Source: Pseudomonas sp. TH41 (GTDB lineage: Bacteria > Pseudomonadota > Gammaproteobacteria > Pseudomonadales > Pseudomonadaceae). From it: a DNA stretch of 64,000 nucleotides. A program made the position numbers and the translations under genes. Where the stretch lies: assembly GCF_016650695.1 (NCBI RefSeq), contig NZ_JAEKFH010000005.1:806001-870000 (forward strand). Reading direction: 5' to 3'. Shown piece after piece: positions 1 through 8,486 of this stretch. Under the pieces are notes generated by a model. That model saw nothing but the letters and a program-made list of their open reading frames with translations, was not told the DNA's origin and made no database searches. Numbering within the stretch: position 1 is the stretch's first letter; every line of letters begins with the position of its first letter.

Positions 1-876
1 ATCTCGCTGTTGGTGGGTTTCAGTTCGGTGTCGGTGCAAATCCTGATTCCACTGGCCGCGCACCTCGCGCCGGAAGAATCCCGTGGCCGAGTGGTCGGCG
101 GGATCATGGGGGGGTTGCTACTGGGGATTCTGTTGGCACGGCCCGTGTCCAGCGTGGTGGCTGACCACTTCGGCTGGCGGGCGATGTTTGTGATTGCGGC
201 GGTGTTGATGGCGGCGATCAGCATCGTGCTGGCGCTGACCATTCCCAAGCGCCAGCCTGATCACAGCGCTTCTTATGGCCAGTTGCTGGGTTCTCTGTGG
301 ACGCTGTTGCGCCAACAACCGGTATTGCGTCAGCGCGCGTTTTATCAAGGTTGCATGTTCGCCACCTTCAGCCTGTTCTGGACCGCCGTGCCGCTGGAAC
401 TCGCGCGTAATCATGGATTGTCGCAAACCCAGATCGCGATCTTCGCCCTGGTCGGTGCTATCGGCGCTATCGCCGCGCCCATCGCCGGTCGACTGGCCGA
501 TGCCGGACACACCCGCAGCGCTTCGCTGCTGGCCTTGTTGTTCGCAAGCCTGAGCTTCCTGCCGGCGTTCGTCCATCCGGTCTATAGCGTCATCGGCCTC
601 GCGGTCACCGGCGTGGTACTCGACTTCTGCGTGCAGATGAACATGGTCCTCGGCCAACGCGCGGTGTACGCACTCGACGCCAAAAGCCGCGGTCGTCTGA
701 ACGCGCTGTACATGACCAGCATCTTTATCGGTGGCGCGTTTGGGTCCTCGGTGGCCAGTGCGGTGTATGAACACGGCGGCTGGTTGTGGATCGTGATTGT
801 GGGTAGCGTGTTTCCGTTGTTGGCGTTGTTGCGGTTTTTGAGTGTGTCCAAAGAGGCTTCGTTGGCGACGGCATAA
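1..876 (+). CDS. MFS transporter, 5'-truncated by the window edge
   Basis: C-terminal 291 codons of a major facilitator superfamily permease of the inner membrane. The reading frame is open from base 1, so the true start lies outside the window. About nine hydrophobic segments are visible. The stretch GRVVGGIMGGLLLGILLARP followed by a short loop ending FGWR looks like the loop and helix region of drug or sugar-efflux MFS proteins. A second loop, GRLADAGHTRS, begins the C-terminal half. The substrate cannot be told from sequence. It stands alone, with a REP pair just downstream and the HicAB pair convergent to it. Confidence 0.85.
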   Translation: MSLLVGFSSVSVQILIPLAAHLAPEESRGRVVGGIMGGLLLGILLARPVSSVVADHFGWRAMFVIAAVLMAAISIVLALTIPKRQPDHSASYGQLLGSLWTLLRQQPVLRQRAFYQGCMFATFSLFWTAVPLELARNHGLSQTQIAIFALVGAIGAIAAPIAGRLADAGHTRSASLLALLFASLSFLPAFVHPVYSVIGLAVTGVVLDFCVQMNMVLGQRAVYALDAKSRGRLNALYMTSIFIGGAFGSSVASAVYEHGGWLWIVIVGSVFPLLALLRFLSVSKEASLATA

Positions 877-887
877 TCGCTAAAAGC

Positions 888-950
888 TTCGCGAGCAGGC
901 TCGCTCCCACAGGGTTACTGACAACTTGTGGGAGCGAGCCTGCTCGCGAA
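888..950. repeat. REP pair (inverted repeat, GAGCCTGCTCGCG family)
   Basis: Two head-to-head copies of a roughly 24-base palindromic unit (888-911 and 927-950), separated by 15 bases. They lie between the convergent MFS and hicB genes. This is the typical Pseudomonas REP doublet and could act as a transcription terminator or mRNA end stabiliser. Confidence 0.85.
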
Positions 951-970
951 TGCGATGTACCTGATCCCCC

Positions 971-1375
971 TCAATGTCGAACCAACTTCTCCATCGCCGC
1001 ATCGGCCAGAAAGGAAGAGCGGCTTTTGACATTATGTTCACGCACATATCGATCAATGCGCTGAATAACATAGCCAGGCAACGTCACGTTGACCTTCTCG
1101 GTCTTGCCCATATACGGCGCGATGTCCAGCTCGAGCATTCCCCAGCCCATGTCGGCAAAATCCGGATTCCCGCGATGTGCAGCCGCCGATGTCGGCATCG
1201 GAATCGACTCCCCGTCAGCGGCCATCTCCTGAAGCATGATGTGCGCAATCTCGACGGCCGCATTGTAGGCGTCTTCAAACGTATCCCCGGCCGTTACGGC
1301 GCCTGGAATATCGGGGATCTGGATACCGATGGCGGTGTTCTCGTCGCCCCACTCGATACAGATTGGATATTGCAT
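971..1375 (-). CDS. hicB: HicB-type antitoxin
   Basis: A 134-residue antitoxin partner of the upstream HicA. Residues 1-65 look like the HicB partial RNase H fold (YPICIEWG, then IPDIPGAVTAGDT), which normally covers the toxin active site. Residues about 94-132 form a ribbon-helix-helix type DNA-binding tail (KVNVTLPGYVIQRIDRYV), so it probably autoregulates the pair. The ATG at 1375 was chosen because it overlaps the hicA stop by one base (TAATG) and begins the conserved domain. The frame stays open 80 codons upstream but there it only shadows hicA. Confidence 0.9.
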   Translation of the reverse strand: MQYPICIEWGDENTAIGIQIPDIPGAVTAGDTFEDAYNAAVEIAHIMLQEMAADGESIPMPTSAAAHRGNPDFADMGWGMLELDIAPYMGKTEKVNVTLPGYVIQRIDRYVREHNVKSRSSFLADAAMEKLVRH

Positions 1376-1587
1376 TATGGATCTCCTGCATAACTGGCTT
1401 CCGGGCAATACAGCCCGGCTCGCCTCCTGATGCTTTTGACCGTCCCGATCGGCAAATCCTTTTTCGGATGCGGGACGGGTATCGTGTACGGGTTGTATCG
1501 GTGTTTGAAGAGGTGATGACTGCCGGTAATCCGATCCAGTATCCAGCCGGCCTCCTCCAATTCCTTGATCAATTGCCTGCTCTGCAC
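1375..1587 (-). CDS. hicA: HicA-type mRNA interferase toxin
   Basis: A 70-residue HicA toxin, a double-stranded-RNA-binding-fold protein that cleaves mRNA or tmRNA in known systems. The N-terminal LIKELEEAGW and the GSHHLFKH motif with the catalytic His (about residue 24) are present, followed by the basic stretch ending SIRRRAGL. The GTG at 1587 was preferred over the TTG at 1590 because AAGGAGG lies six bases before the GTG. It is translationally coupled to hicB. The active-site histidine is intact, so the pair looks functional. Confidence 0.88.
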   Translation of the reverse strand: MQSRQLIKELEEAGWILDRITGSHHLFKHRYNPYTIPVPHPKKDLPIGTVKSIRRRAGLYCPEASYAGDP

Positions 1588-1749
1588 CAATAGCCTCCTT
1601 GCTCAGGCCCAACAAACGTAACCCTAGAGTTATCTTTACTCAAGCACATAAATCCGTATGGCGACGTTCGGTTGTTTTACAGCATGTGATTCATACCGCT
1701 TCATTCCGCCCAGGCATGACTCCTATGCCCTCCGCTTGCGTTCCGCCCT

Positions 1750-1872
1750 CACTGCCTCATGCCGGCGCGGTATGTCATCGGTCAGGATGGCGTAATTCGT
1801 TACGCCGAGGTCAACCCGGATTACACTCAGCGTCCTGAGCCTGAAGCGATGCTGGATGCTATTCGCGGCTGA
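1750..1872 (+). pseudogene. 3' remnant of an AhpC/TSA peroxiredoxin gene
   Basis: About 40 codons ending at TGA 1870-1872 encode PARYVIGQDGVIRYAEV followed by NPDYTQRPEPEAML. This matches the C-terminal tail of thioredoxin-dependent peroxiredoxin-like proteins (AhpC/TSA family). The N-terminal thioredoxin fold and the peroxidatic cysteine are not found in any frame of the 1590-1750 stretch. I infer a decayed gene. A short in-frame ATG at 1759 exists, but a 37-residue product would have no active site. The rest of the 1590-1922 gap shows nothing recognisable. Confidence 0.6.
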
Positions 1873-1922
1873 CCCTTTCAACTGCCGCCTGACCCGCGGC
1901 ACGTTCGTTCGAGGAGCTTGCA

Positions 1923-2642
1923 ATGACCCGACGTACCTTTCTCATCACCGGCGCCAGCAAAGGCATTGGCCGAGCAGTGGCCGAGCATCTGGACCGTGCG
2001 GGTCATCGGGTGGTTGGCATTGCTCGATCACCTGACTTGAGCTTTCCGGGCATGCTGTTTCCGCTGGACCTGAGCGACAGAGCGCTGACTCAGGAAGTGC
2101 TGGCGGATCTGGCCAGGACCTACGAGTTCGACGGCCTGGTGAACAACGTCGGCTTGGTGCGCCCGCAAGGGCTGGGCGAAATCGACCTGGATACGTTCGA
2201 TGACGTGATGCGGGTCAACCTGCATTCGGCCTTGCAGGCCACTCAAGCCCTGCTGCCAAACATGCGCGCCAACGGCTGGGGCCGGGTGGTGAACATCTCC
2301 AGCTTGACCGTGCTTGGCATCACCCAACGCACGGCTTATGCAGCCGCCAAAGCGGCGCTGATCAGCTTCACGCGATCATGGGCGCTGGAGCTGGCGCAAA
2401 CCGGTGTCACCGTAAACGCTGTGGCGCCCGGTCCGACGGAAACTGAACTGTTTCGTGCGAACAATCCGCCGGGCAGTGAGGGCGAGGCGCGTTACCTGAC
2501 CGGCGTGCCGATGGGACGTTTGGGACAGCCACAGGAAATCGCGGCGGCGATTGCGTTTTTGTTGTCGGAGCAGAGCGGGTTTATTACCGGGCAGACCTTG
2601 TTTGTCGACGGAGGCGCTTCGATCGGCAAAGCTTCATTCTGA
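1923..2642 (+). CDS. SDR family NAD(P)-dependent oxidoreductase
   Basis: A 239-residue classical short-chain dehydrogenase/reductase. Visible are the cofactor motif TGASKGIG (residues 9-16), NNVG (74-77), the catalytic Ser in NISS (about 126-127) and the YxxxK pair Y139/K143. The C-terminal part ends in the usual FITGQTLFVDGG. Such enzymes oxidise or reduce alcohols, sugars or acyl substrates; the substrate here is unknown. AGGAG lies seven bases before the ATG. The LysR gene downstream on the same strand may be unrelated, since a REP pair separates them. Confidence 0.9.
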   Translation: MTRRTFLITGASKGIGRAVAEHLDRAGHRVVGIARSPDLSFPGMLFPLDLSDRALTQEVLADLARTYEFDGLVNNVGLVRPQGLGEIDLDTFDDVMRVNLHSALQATQALLPNMRANGWGRVVNISSLTVLGITQRTAYAAAKAALISFTRSWALELAQTGVTVNAVAPGPTETELFRANNPPGSEGEARYLTGVPMGRLGQPQEIAAAIAFLLSEQSGFITGQTLFVDGGASIGKASF

Positions 2643-2659
2643 CCGGCAACACAAATCCC

Positions 2660-2751
2660 CTGTGGGAGCGAGCCTGCTCGCGAAGGCGGCTCCACATCCA
2701 ACAATGATGTTGGCTGATACACCGCTTTCGCGAGCAGGCTCGCTCCCACAG
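2660..2751. repeat. REP pair (GAGCCTGCTCGCG family)
   Basis: Inverted copies of the unit at 2660-2683 and 2727-2751, with a loop of about 45 bases. The pair lies between the SDR and LysR genes and is the same family as the pair at 888-950. Confidence 0.85.
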
Positions 2752-2791
2752 TGGATCTTTGGTGATTTTCAGCACTGCACAAGGACTTAAG

Positions 2792-3670
2792 ATGGATCGC
2801 CTCAGCGCAATGGAAACTTTCGTCTACGTGGTGGAAACCGGTTCATTTTCCGCCGCTGCCCGGCGCCTGAATATCGGCCAGCCCGCCGTGTCGAAGGCCA
2901 TCGCACAACTGGAGGCGCGGCTGGCTGTTCGGCTGCTTTTGCGCTCGACCCGCGGGCTGACGCCCACCGAAGCCGGTCTGGCGTTTTTCGAACGGTCCAA
3001 GCGCGCCATCGAAGAAGCCGATGAGGCCGACAACGCCGCACGCGGTGCCGCCAGCGGCCTCACCGGCAACTTGCGCATTTGCGCCGCTGTGACCTTCGGC
3101 CGACTGCACATCGTTCCACACCTCGGACCGTTCCTTGAGCAAAACCCGGAACTGAACATCGACCTGATGCTCGACGACCGCAACGTCAATCTCGTGGAAG
3201 AAGGCGTCGACATCGCCCTGCGCATGGGAGCCTTGAGCGACTCCGGCCTCACGGCCCGCAAGATCGCCGAATGCCGGCGCGTGGTGCTGGGTACCCCGGC
3301 GTACTTCGAAAAACACGGTGAACCCACCTGCCCGGCTGACCTGTGCACGCATCAGGCAGTCGTTTACACGTTGGGCGGTGGCGCCCATTGGCAGTTCCGC
3401 AACAAGACAGATGAGCAAGCCGTGATTATCAACGGCCGAATCCGCGTCAATGCCGCCGAAGGATTGCGTGAAGCCGTGCTCGCCCACCAAGGGCTGACCA
3501 TGGCGTCCGAGTGGATGTTTGCGCCGGAGTTGACCAGCGGTGCGGTCAGGGAAGTGATGAAGGATTGGCGGCTGCCGAATCTGGACCTGTGGGCCGTGTT
3601 CCCGACCGGCAGAATGGCCAGCGCCAAGGCTCGTGCGTTTGTGGAGTATGTGCAGGGGTTGTTGGCTTGA
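2792..3670 (+). CDS. LysR-type transcriptional regulator
   Basis: A 292-residue LysR regulator. The N-terminal winged helix-turn-helix (about residues 1-60) contains ETGSFSAAARRLNIGQPAVS and the following recognition and dimerisation helix. Residues about 90-290 are the periplasmic-binding-protein-like effector domain. The ATG at 2792 begins the conserved MDRLSAMETFVYV; the frame is open 11 codons further upstream but without a good ribosome site. LysR proteins usually control a neighbouring gene; the SDR gene on the same strand is a candidate but there is no divergent partner. The effector is unknown. Confidence 0.9.
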   Translation: MDRLSAMETFVYVVETGSFSAAARRLNIGQPAVSKAIAQLEARLAVRLLLRSTRGLTPTEAGLAFFERSKRAIEEADEADNAARGAASGLTGNLRICAAVTFGRLHIVPHLGPFLEQNPELNIDLMLDDRNVNLVEEGVDIALRMGALSDSGLTARKIAECRRVVLGTPAYFEKHGEPTCPADLCTHQAVVYTLGGGAHWQFRNKTDEQAVIINGRIRVNAAEGLREAVLAHQGLTMASEWMFAPELTSGAVREVMKDWRLPNLDLWAVFPTGRMASAKARAFVEYVQGLLA

Positions 3671-3768
3671 GAAATCGCCGAATCAAGATCAAAAGATCGT
3701 CCGAACGCGGCCCGAGCCTTCGCCAGCTCCTACATTGACCGCGAACACCCTATCGTCGCACACGATCC

Positions 3769-3865
3769 TGTAGGAGCGAGCTTGCTCGCGATGAACGTGA
3801 ACGATGACGCGTAGGCCTGGAAAATGCGCCGCCTTCGAATTCATCGCGAGCAAGCTCGCTCCTAC
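3769..3865. repeat. Extended REP pair (GAGCTTGCTCGCG family)
   Basis: Inverted units at about 3769-3792 and 3843-3865. Read on the minus strand the loop contains a CGCGTCATCGTTCACG-like block. It resembles the loops at 39009-39108, 45020-45116 and the 34.6-35.0 kb array, so this is the same extended element in opposite orientation. A half unit of another REP family (ATCAAAAGATCG ... CAGCTCCTAC) lies at 3686-3732. Confidence 0.8.
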
Positions 3866-3873
3866 CTCTATGG

Positions 3874-4278
3874 TTACTGCCCGAATTGCCGTCCCAGGCC
3901 ACCCGGCACGCCATGGATATCCGTTTCTTCCCATGGCCCGTTCGGGCTGATCGACCGGCTCCAGCCGTTATCCCAGCGGTAGTAGGTGCGCTGGCGGTAG
4001 AACGTATTGGTCTGGTCATCCAGCACATAAACACCGAGCTTCGGGTCCCAGTGGCTGTTGCCACCCGGTGGCGGCGCGAAGCTGGCGGAGGTGCGTGGCA
4101 GCGGTTTGGCGGGCTTGGCTGGAATGCCCGGCTTGCCGGGCGTGGGTGATGTAGACGGCGTGGGTCTGGGCTGCGAGGGCGGAATCGGTGGCAGCGACGT
4201 CGGCTCGGGCCGTTGGACCGCACACGCGCTTAACCCCAGAACCAGGCTAATGAGGGTGATGCGAGCGATGGCGGTCAT
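3874..4278 (-). CDS. Proline-rich putative lipoprotein
   Basis: A 134-residue protein with a lipoprotein signal: a basic-hydrophobic N-terminus followed by the lipobox LSAC (Cys at about residue 19). Residues about 25-70 are rich in Pro, Thr and Ser (LPPIPPSQPRPTPSTSPTP) and look like a disordered cell-wall or periplasmic spacer. The C-terminal part (SHWDPKLGVYVLDDQTNTFY and a Trp-rich tail) is a small globular domain of unknown function. It lies 14 bases after ccmI on the same strand and could be read with the ccm operon, but no known ccm role fits. Confidence 0.7.
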   Translation of the reverse strand: MTAIARITLISLVLGLSACAVQRPEPTSLPPIPPSQPRPTPSTSPTPGKPGIPAKPAKPLPRTSASFAPPPGGNSHWDPKLGVYVLDDQTNTFYRQRTYYRWDNGWSRSISPNGPWEETDIHGVPGGLGRQFGQ

Positions 4279-4292
4279 GGCGGTGCTTCCTG

Positions 4293-5495
4293 TTATTTAT
4301 CCGGGCTGTCGATGGTCAGTTGTTGCGGCGCGGTCGTGCTGCTGGCCAGAGGCTGGCTACGACCGATCCACTCGCCGGCAGTCGGTTGGCCGGCGCGGGA
4401 GATGCGCGCAACCAGTTGGACTTCAGGGAAGTTCGACAGTTTCAACTGCGGCATCATTGCGTCGGCATCGCCCAATTCGACGGTTGCCGGCAAGTCGGCC
4501 ACGGTCAGGCGCTTGGCGGCCAGCGGTGCCGGTGGACCCGAGGTGGCGCGGGCAAAGATGAACACGCTGTCGCCCGGTTGGACGTTGGCTTTCAGGCCTG
4601 GCGCCAGATCCACGCGGACCTTGAGCAGCGCCGCAACCTTGGCCGCAGGTGCCTGGGCAACCTTGCCGCCGCTGGCTTCGAGTTTCTCCGTGGCCCGGGT
4701 GATCCCGCCTTGCAACGCCGTACGGGAGTTGTCGTCCGGCGGCAGTTGCGCCAGCAGCCGATTCCAGTAGTCGATGGCGTCTTGATAGCGCTGGCTTTCA
4801 AACGCAGCAATACCGAGCAGACCAAGACTGGTGACTTCTTTCGGATCAGCTTTCAGCGCTTCATCCGTCAGCGCCTGAACCTTGTCCGACCACTTCTTGC
4901 CGTCGGCGAAGTATTGGGCTTGAGCCCATTGCCCGAGCAGTTCCGGCTGACGGCCGGCCAGGTTCACGGTGCGTTCGAAGATCTTCGCCGCGTCGGCGGG
5001 ACGGTCCTGAGCCATGTAGGTACGACCGAGGAAATACAAGCCTTCAGCCGAATCCGGTTGAGCCGCGACTGCGCGTTCCAGGCGACGGGTCATCTCTTCC
5101 ATCGATTGTGGCGCCTGGGAGAATTCGCGGGTCAGTTCGACTTTGTCGCTGGCCCCGAAATGCAGGTACAGCCCGAGACCCAGCACCGGCACCAGAATCG
5201 CCGCCAGCAATGGCAACGGCTTGCCCAGTCGCGACACGCGCGGCGCCTCGACGCCTTCGGTATCCGCCAGCAACTCACGGGCCGCTTCGGCGCGACCGGT
5301 GTCCATTTGCGCGGCGTCGAGAACGCCCTCTTCCTGCTGAGTCTGCAACTCAGCCACGCGCTCTTGATACAGCGCGACGTTCAGGGCAGTACGATCCTCT
5401 TCAAGCTGGGCGCGGCGGCCACGCAGAACGGGGATCAGCAGAAAACTCAGGGCAACCAGAAGTAGCAGACCTGCAGCGAGCCAGAAATCAATCAT
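4293..5495 (-). CDS. ccmI: Cytochrome c maturation protein CcmI
   Basis: A 400-residue apocytochrome c chaperone of System I. Two membrane segments (about residues 4-24 and 96-114) flank a charged cytoplasmic loop. A tetratricopeptide-repeat region (about 130-280; GLYFLGRTYMAQDRPADAAK) binds the C-terminus of apocytochrome c and brings it to CcmF/CcmH. A C-terminal beta-rich periplasmic domain (about 295-400) follows, as in the long CcmI of Pseudomonas. The start overlaps the ccmH stop by four bases. Last gene of the operon apart from a possible lipoprotein gene. Confidence 0.93.
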   Translation of the reverse strand: MIDFWLAAGLLLLVALSFLLIPVLRGRRAQLEEDRTALNVALYQERVAELQTQQEEGVLDAAQMDTGRAEAARELLADTEGVEAPRVSRLGKPLPLLAAILVPVLGLGLYLHFGASDKVELTREFSQAPQSMEEMTRRLERAVAAQPDSAEGLYFLGRTYMAQDRPADAAKIFERTVNLAGRQPELLGQWAQAQYFADGKKWSDKVQALTDEALKADPKEVTSLGLLGIAAFESQRYQDAIDYWNRLLAQLPPDDNSRTALQGGITRATEKLEASGGKVAQAPAAKVAALLKVRVDLAPGLKANVQPGDSVFIFARATSGPPAPLAAKRLTVADLPATVELGDADAMMPQLKLSNFPEVQLVARISRAGQPTAGEWIGRSQPLASSTTAPQQLTIDSPDK

Positions 5496-5962
5496 TCTTG
5501 GTTTTTATCCAACAGGTGGTCGAGGCGCTCGCGCTCATCAGAGGAAAGCTCATCCTTGGTATCAGCGCGTTGCACGCGACGGCGGCGGACGATCACCGCG
5601 ATGATCACAAAACCGCCCAGCAACAAGCCGGCCGGGCCGAACCAGAGCAAGGCGGTCTTGGCGTTGAGGGCGGGTTTGTAGCGGACGAAATCACCGTAGC
5701 GGTCGACCATGAAGTCGATGATCTGCTGATCGTCCTTGCCCTCGCCGAGCATGCGAAAAATCTCTTTGCGCAGGTCCGCGGCGATCGGTGCGTTGGAATC
5801 GGCGATGTCCTGATTCTGGCACTTGGGGCAACGCAGTTCCTTGGTCAGCTCGCGAAAACGCTCGCGATCGCCTTCTTTGGCAAACTCGTAGGTGTCGATG
5901 GCGGCGTGAGCCACGCCGGCCATGCTCAAACCCAAAACGGCGGCAGCTATCCAGCGCTTCAT
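5492..5962 (-). CDS. ccmH: Cytochrome c maturation thiol reductase CcmH
   Basis: A 156-residue periplasmic, membrane-anchored thioredox protein. It has a signal sequence (MKRWIAAAVLGLSMAGVAHA) and the LRCPKCQNQ active site with C45 and C48. One C-terminal membrane segment (FGPAGLLLGGFVIIAVIV) is followed by a short charged tail. CcmH keeps the CXXCH cysteines of apocytochrome c reduced and works with CcmG and CcmI at the haem ligation step. It overlaps both neighbours by four bases. Confidence 0.95.
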   Translation of the reverse strand: MKRWIAAAVLGLSMAGVAHAAIDTYEFAKEGDRERFRELTKELRCPKCQNQDIADSNAPIAADLRKEIFRMLGEGKDDQQIIDFMVDRYGDFVRYKPALNAKTALLWFGPAGLLLGGFVIIAVIVRRRRVQRADTKDELSSDERERLDHLLDKNQE

Positions 5963-6495
5963 GGCTTGGCCTCATCCACCAGCGCCTGATACTTGGCCGC
6001 CAGTTTTTCGCGCCAGACCTGCTCGTCAATCACGCCGACGAATTTGTCGCGGATGATGCCTTTGGCGTCGATAAAGAAAGTTTCCGGAGCGCCGTACACA
6101 CCGAGATTCAGGCCCAGGGTGCCTTCATCATCGCGGATGTCGAGTTGATAGGGGTTGTGGAATTCCACCAGCCACTTCAAGGCGTCGGTGTTGACGTCCT
6201 TGTAGTTGATGCCATAAATCACCACGCCCTGCTGGGCCAGTTTGTTCAGCACCGGGTGCTCGACCCGGCAGGAAATGCACCAAGTGCCCCAGACGTTGAC
6301 CAACGCCGGTTTACCCAGAATGTCGGCCTGGCTCAAGGTCTTGTCGCCCTGCACGGCCGGCAGGGAAAACTCCGGGAACGGCTTATTGATCATCGCCGAA
6401 GGTAACTCGGCCGGGTCCAGGTACAGCCCGCGATAAAGAAACACAGCGACCACCAGAAAAATCACCAGTGGCAACAGCATCAACCAACGTCTCAT
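5959..6495 (-). CDS. ccmG: Thiol:disulfide interchange protein CcmG/DsbE
   Basis: A 178-residue thioredoxin-fold protein tethered by one N-terminal membrane helix (residues about 4-22). The active site is WGTWCISC (C73, C76). The GVYGAPETFFID region holds the cis-Pro loop expected of DsbE/ResA-like proteins. It passes electrons from the membrane reductant carrier to CcmH or apocytochrome c. It overlaps ccmF by four bases, consistent with one transcript. Confidence 0.95.
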   Translation of the reverse strand: MRRWLMLLPLVIFLVVAVFLYRGLYLDPAELPSAMINKPFPEFSLPAVQGDKTLSQADILGKPALVNVWGTWCISCRVEHPVLNKLAQQGVVIYGINYKDVNTDALKWLVEFHNPYQLDIRDDEGTLGLNLGVYGAPETFFIDAKGIIRDKFVGVIDEQVWREKLAAKYQALVDEAKP

Positions 6496-8483
6496 GCAGT
6501 GGCTCCCGTCATGCCCAGTGCTTCACGCACGCGGCTTTTCACCTTGACCCGATAACGGCGATCCAGCGCCGCCAGCAACCCACCCAAACCGGTCAGCAGA
6601 CCACCGAACCAGATCCAGCGCACAAACGGTTTGACGTGGACGCGCACGGCCCAGGCGCCATCGCCCAGCGGTTCGCCGAGCGCAACGTAAAGGTCGCGGG
6701 TGAAACCGGCGTCGATCCCGGCCTCGGTCATCACCGAGTTCTGCACGGTGTAGAGACGTTTTTCCGGATGCAGCACGCTGACTTCCTTGCCATCGCGGAT
6801 CACCCGAATAGTGCCTTTGTCGGAAGTGAAGTTCGGGCCTTCGACGTGCTTGGCGCCTTCGAACACAAAGTGATAACCGGCCAGGTCCATGGACTCGCCC
6901 GGTGCCAGGCGCAAATCGCGCTCGGCACTGTTCTGGCTCGACAGCACGACACCCAGGGCGCACACGGCGATGCCCAAGTGCGCGACCTGCATGCCCCAAT
7001 AGCTGCGGGTCAGGGTCGGCAGGCCTTTGATCAGACCTTTGTGACGAGTCTTGTCGACGATGTCACGCACACCGGCCAGCAATACCCACGCGGCAAGCAT
7101 AAAGGTCGCGATCACCGCCCAGTTGAAATCGCCATAGGCGACGCCGGCCACGACGGCCAACGCGGCGCTGCCGAGCAACACAGGAGTGAGCATGCCCATC
7201 AGCCATTTGACCGGGGTGTCTTTCCAGCGCACCAGCATGCCGACCGCCATCACTACCATCAGCAACGCCATCAACGGAATGAACAGCGCATTGAAGTACG
7301 GCGGGCCAACCGACAGCTTGGCGCCCGTCATCGCATCCAGAATCAGTGGATACAACGTGCCGAGCAGGATCATCGACGCGGCCACCACCAGCACCAGGTT
7401 GTTGCCCAGCAGCAGGGTTTCCCGGGACCAGAGGTTGAAGCCGACGTGGCTCTTGACCACCGGCGCACGCAGGGCGAACAACGTCAGCGAACCACCGACC
7501 ACAAACAGCAGGAAAATCAGGATGAACACACCGCGCTCAGGGTCGGATGCAAACGCGTGAACCGAGGTCAGCACGCCGGAGCGCACCAGGAAGGTCCCGA
7601 GCAAGCTCAACGAAAACGCGGCGATGGCCAGCAACACCGTCCAGCTCTTGAACACGCCCCGTTTTTCCGTGACCGCCAACGAGTGAATCAGCGCCGTACC
7701 CACCAGCCAAGGCATGAAGGAGGCGTTTTCCACCGGGTCCCAGAACCACCAGCCACCCCAGCCGAGTTCGTAGTAGGCCCACCACGAGCCGAGGGTGATA
7801 CCAATGCCGAGGAAAGCCCAGGCGACGATGGTCCACGGACGCGACCAGCGAGCCCACGCGGCATCAAGGCGACCGCCCATCAGCGCCGCGATGGCGAAGG
7901 CGAAGGCGACCGAGAATCCGACGTAACCCATGTACAGCATCGGTGGGTGAACGATCAGGCCGATATCTTGCAGCAGCGGATTGAGGTCGGCGCCATCGCT
8001 GGGCACTTGCGGCAGGATGCGCTTGAACGGGTTGGACGTGAGGATCAGGAACAGCAAGAAACCGGTGCTGATCATGCCCATTACTGCCAAAACCCGCGCC
8101 AACATGACCTGCGGCAACTGCCGGGAGAACACCGACACCGCGAACGTCCAGCCGCCGAGAATCAATGCCCAGAGCAGCAACGACCCTTCGTGCGCGCCCC
8201 AAACGGCGCTGAATTTGTAGTACCAGGGCAATGCGCTGTTGGAGTTGCTGGCGACATAGCCGACGGAGAAGTCGTCGGTCATGAACGCGCAAGTCAGGCA
8301 ACCGAAGGCAAACACCAGAAAGGTGAACTGGCCCCAGGCAGCTGGCTGAGCGAGGCTCATCCACAAACGGTCACCGCGCCAGGCTCCGAGCAATGGCACG
8401 ATGGCCTGAACCAGCGCGAAACACAGCGCCAGAATCATGGCCAGGTGGCCCAGTTCGGGAATGAAGATTCCAGACGTCATCAT
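6492..8483 (-). CDS. ccmF: Haem lyase subunit CcmF
   Basis: A 663-residue polytopic membrane protein of the haem handling family that attaches haem to apocytochrome c. The Trp-rich periplasmic signature WGGWWFWDPVENASFMPWL is intact, with many hydrophobic helices on both sides. A soluble periplasmic domain precedes the last helix, as is normal. The length is typical for gammaproteobacterial CcmF. The start lies three bases after the ccmE stop. Long open frames on the opposite strand across this gene are only codon-bias shadows. Confidence 0.96.
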   Translation of the reverse strand: MMTSGIFIPELGHLAMILALCFALVQAIVPLLGAWRGDRLWMSLAQPAAWGQFTFLVFAFGCLTCAFMTDDFSVGYVASNSNSALPWYYKFSAVWGAHEGSLLLWALILGGWTFAVSVFSRQLPQVMLARVLAVMGMISTGFLLFLILTSNPFKRILPQVPSDGADLNPLLQDIGLIVHPPMLYMGYVGFSVAFAFAIAALMGGRLDAAWARWSRPWTIVAWAFLGIGITLGSWWAYYELGWGGWWFWDPVENASFMPWLVGTALIHSLAVTEKRGVFKSWTVLLAIAAFSLSLLGTFLVRSGVLTSVHAFASDPERGVFILIFLLFVVGGSLTLFALRAPVVKSHVGFNLWSRETLLLGNNLVLVVAASMILLGTLYPLILDAMTGAKLSVGPPYFNALFIPLMALLMVVMAVGMLVRWKDTPVKWLMGMLTPVLLGSAALAVVAGVAYGDFNWAVIATFMLAAWVLLAGVRDIVDKTRHKGLIKGLPTLTRSYWGMQVAHLGIAVCALGVVLSSQNSAERDLRLAPGESMDLAGYHFVFEGAKHVEGPNFTSDKGTIRVIRDGKEVSVLHPEKRLYTVQNSVMTEAGIDAGFTRDLYVALGEPLGDGAWAVRVHVKPFVRWIWFGGLLTGLGGLLAALDRRYRVKVKSRVREALGMTGATA

Positions 8484-8486
8484 CAG

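Noticed and set aside
971..1615. HicB with an 80-residue N-terminal extension
   Set aside because: The extension is the antisense-frame overlap of hicA; the TAATG junction and conserved domain place the start at 1375.
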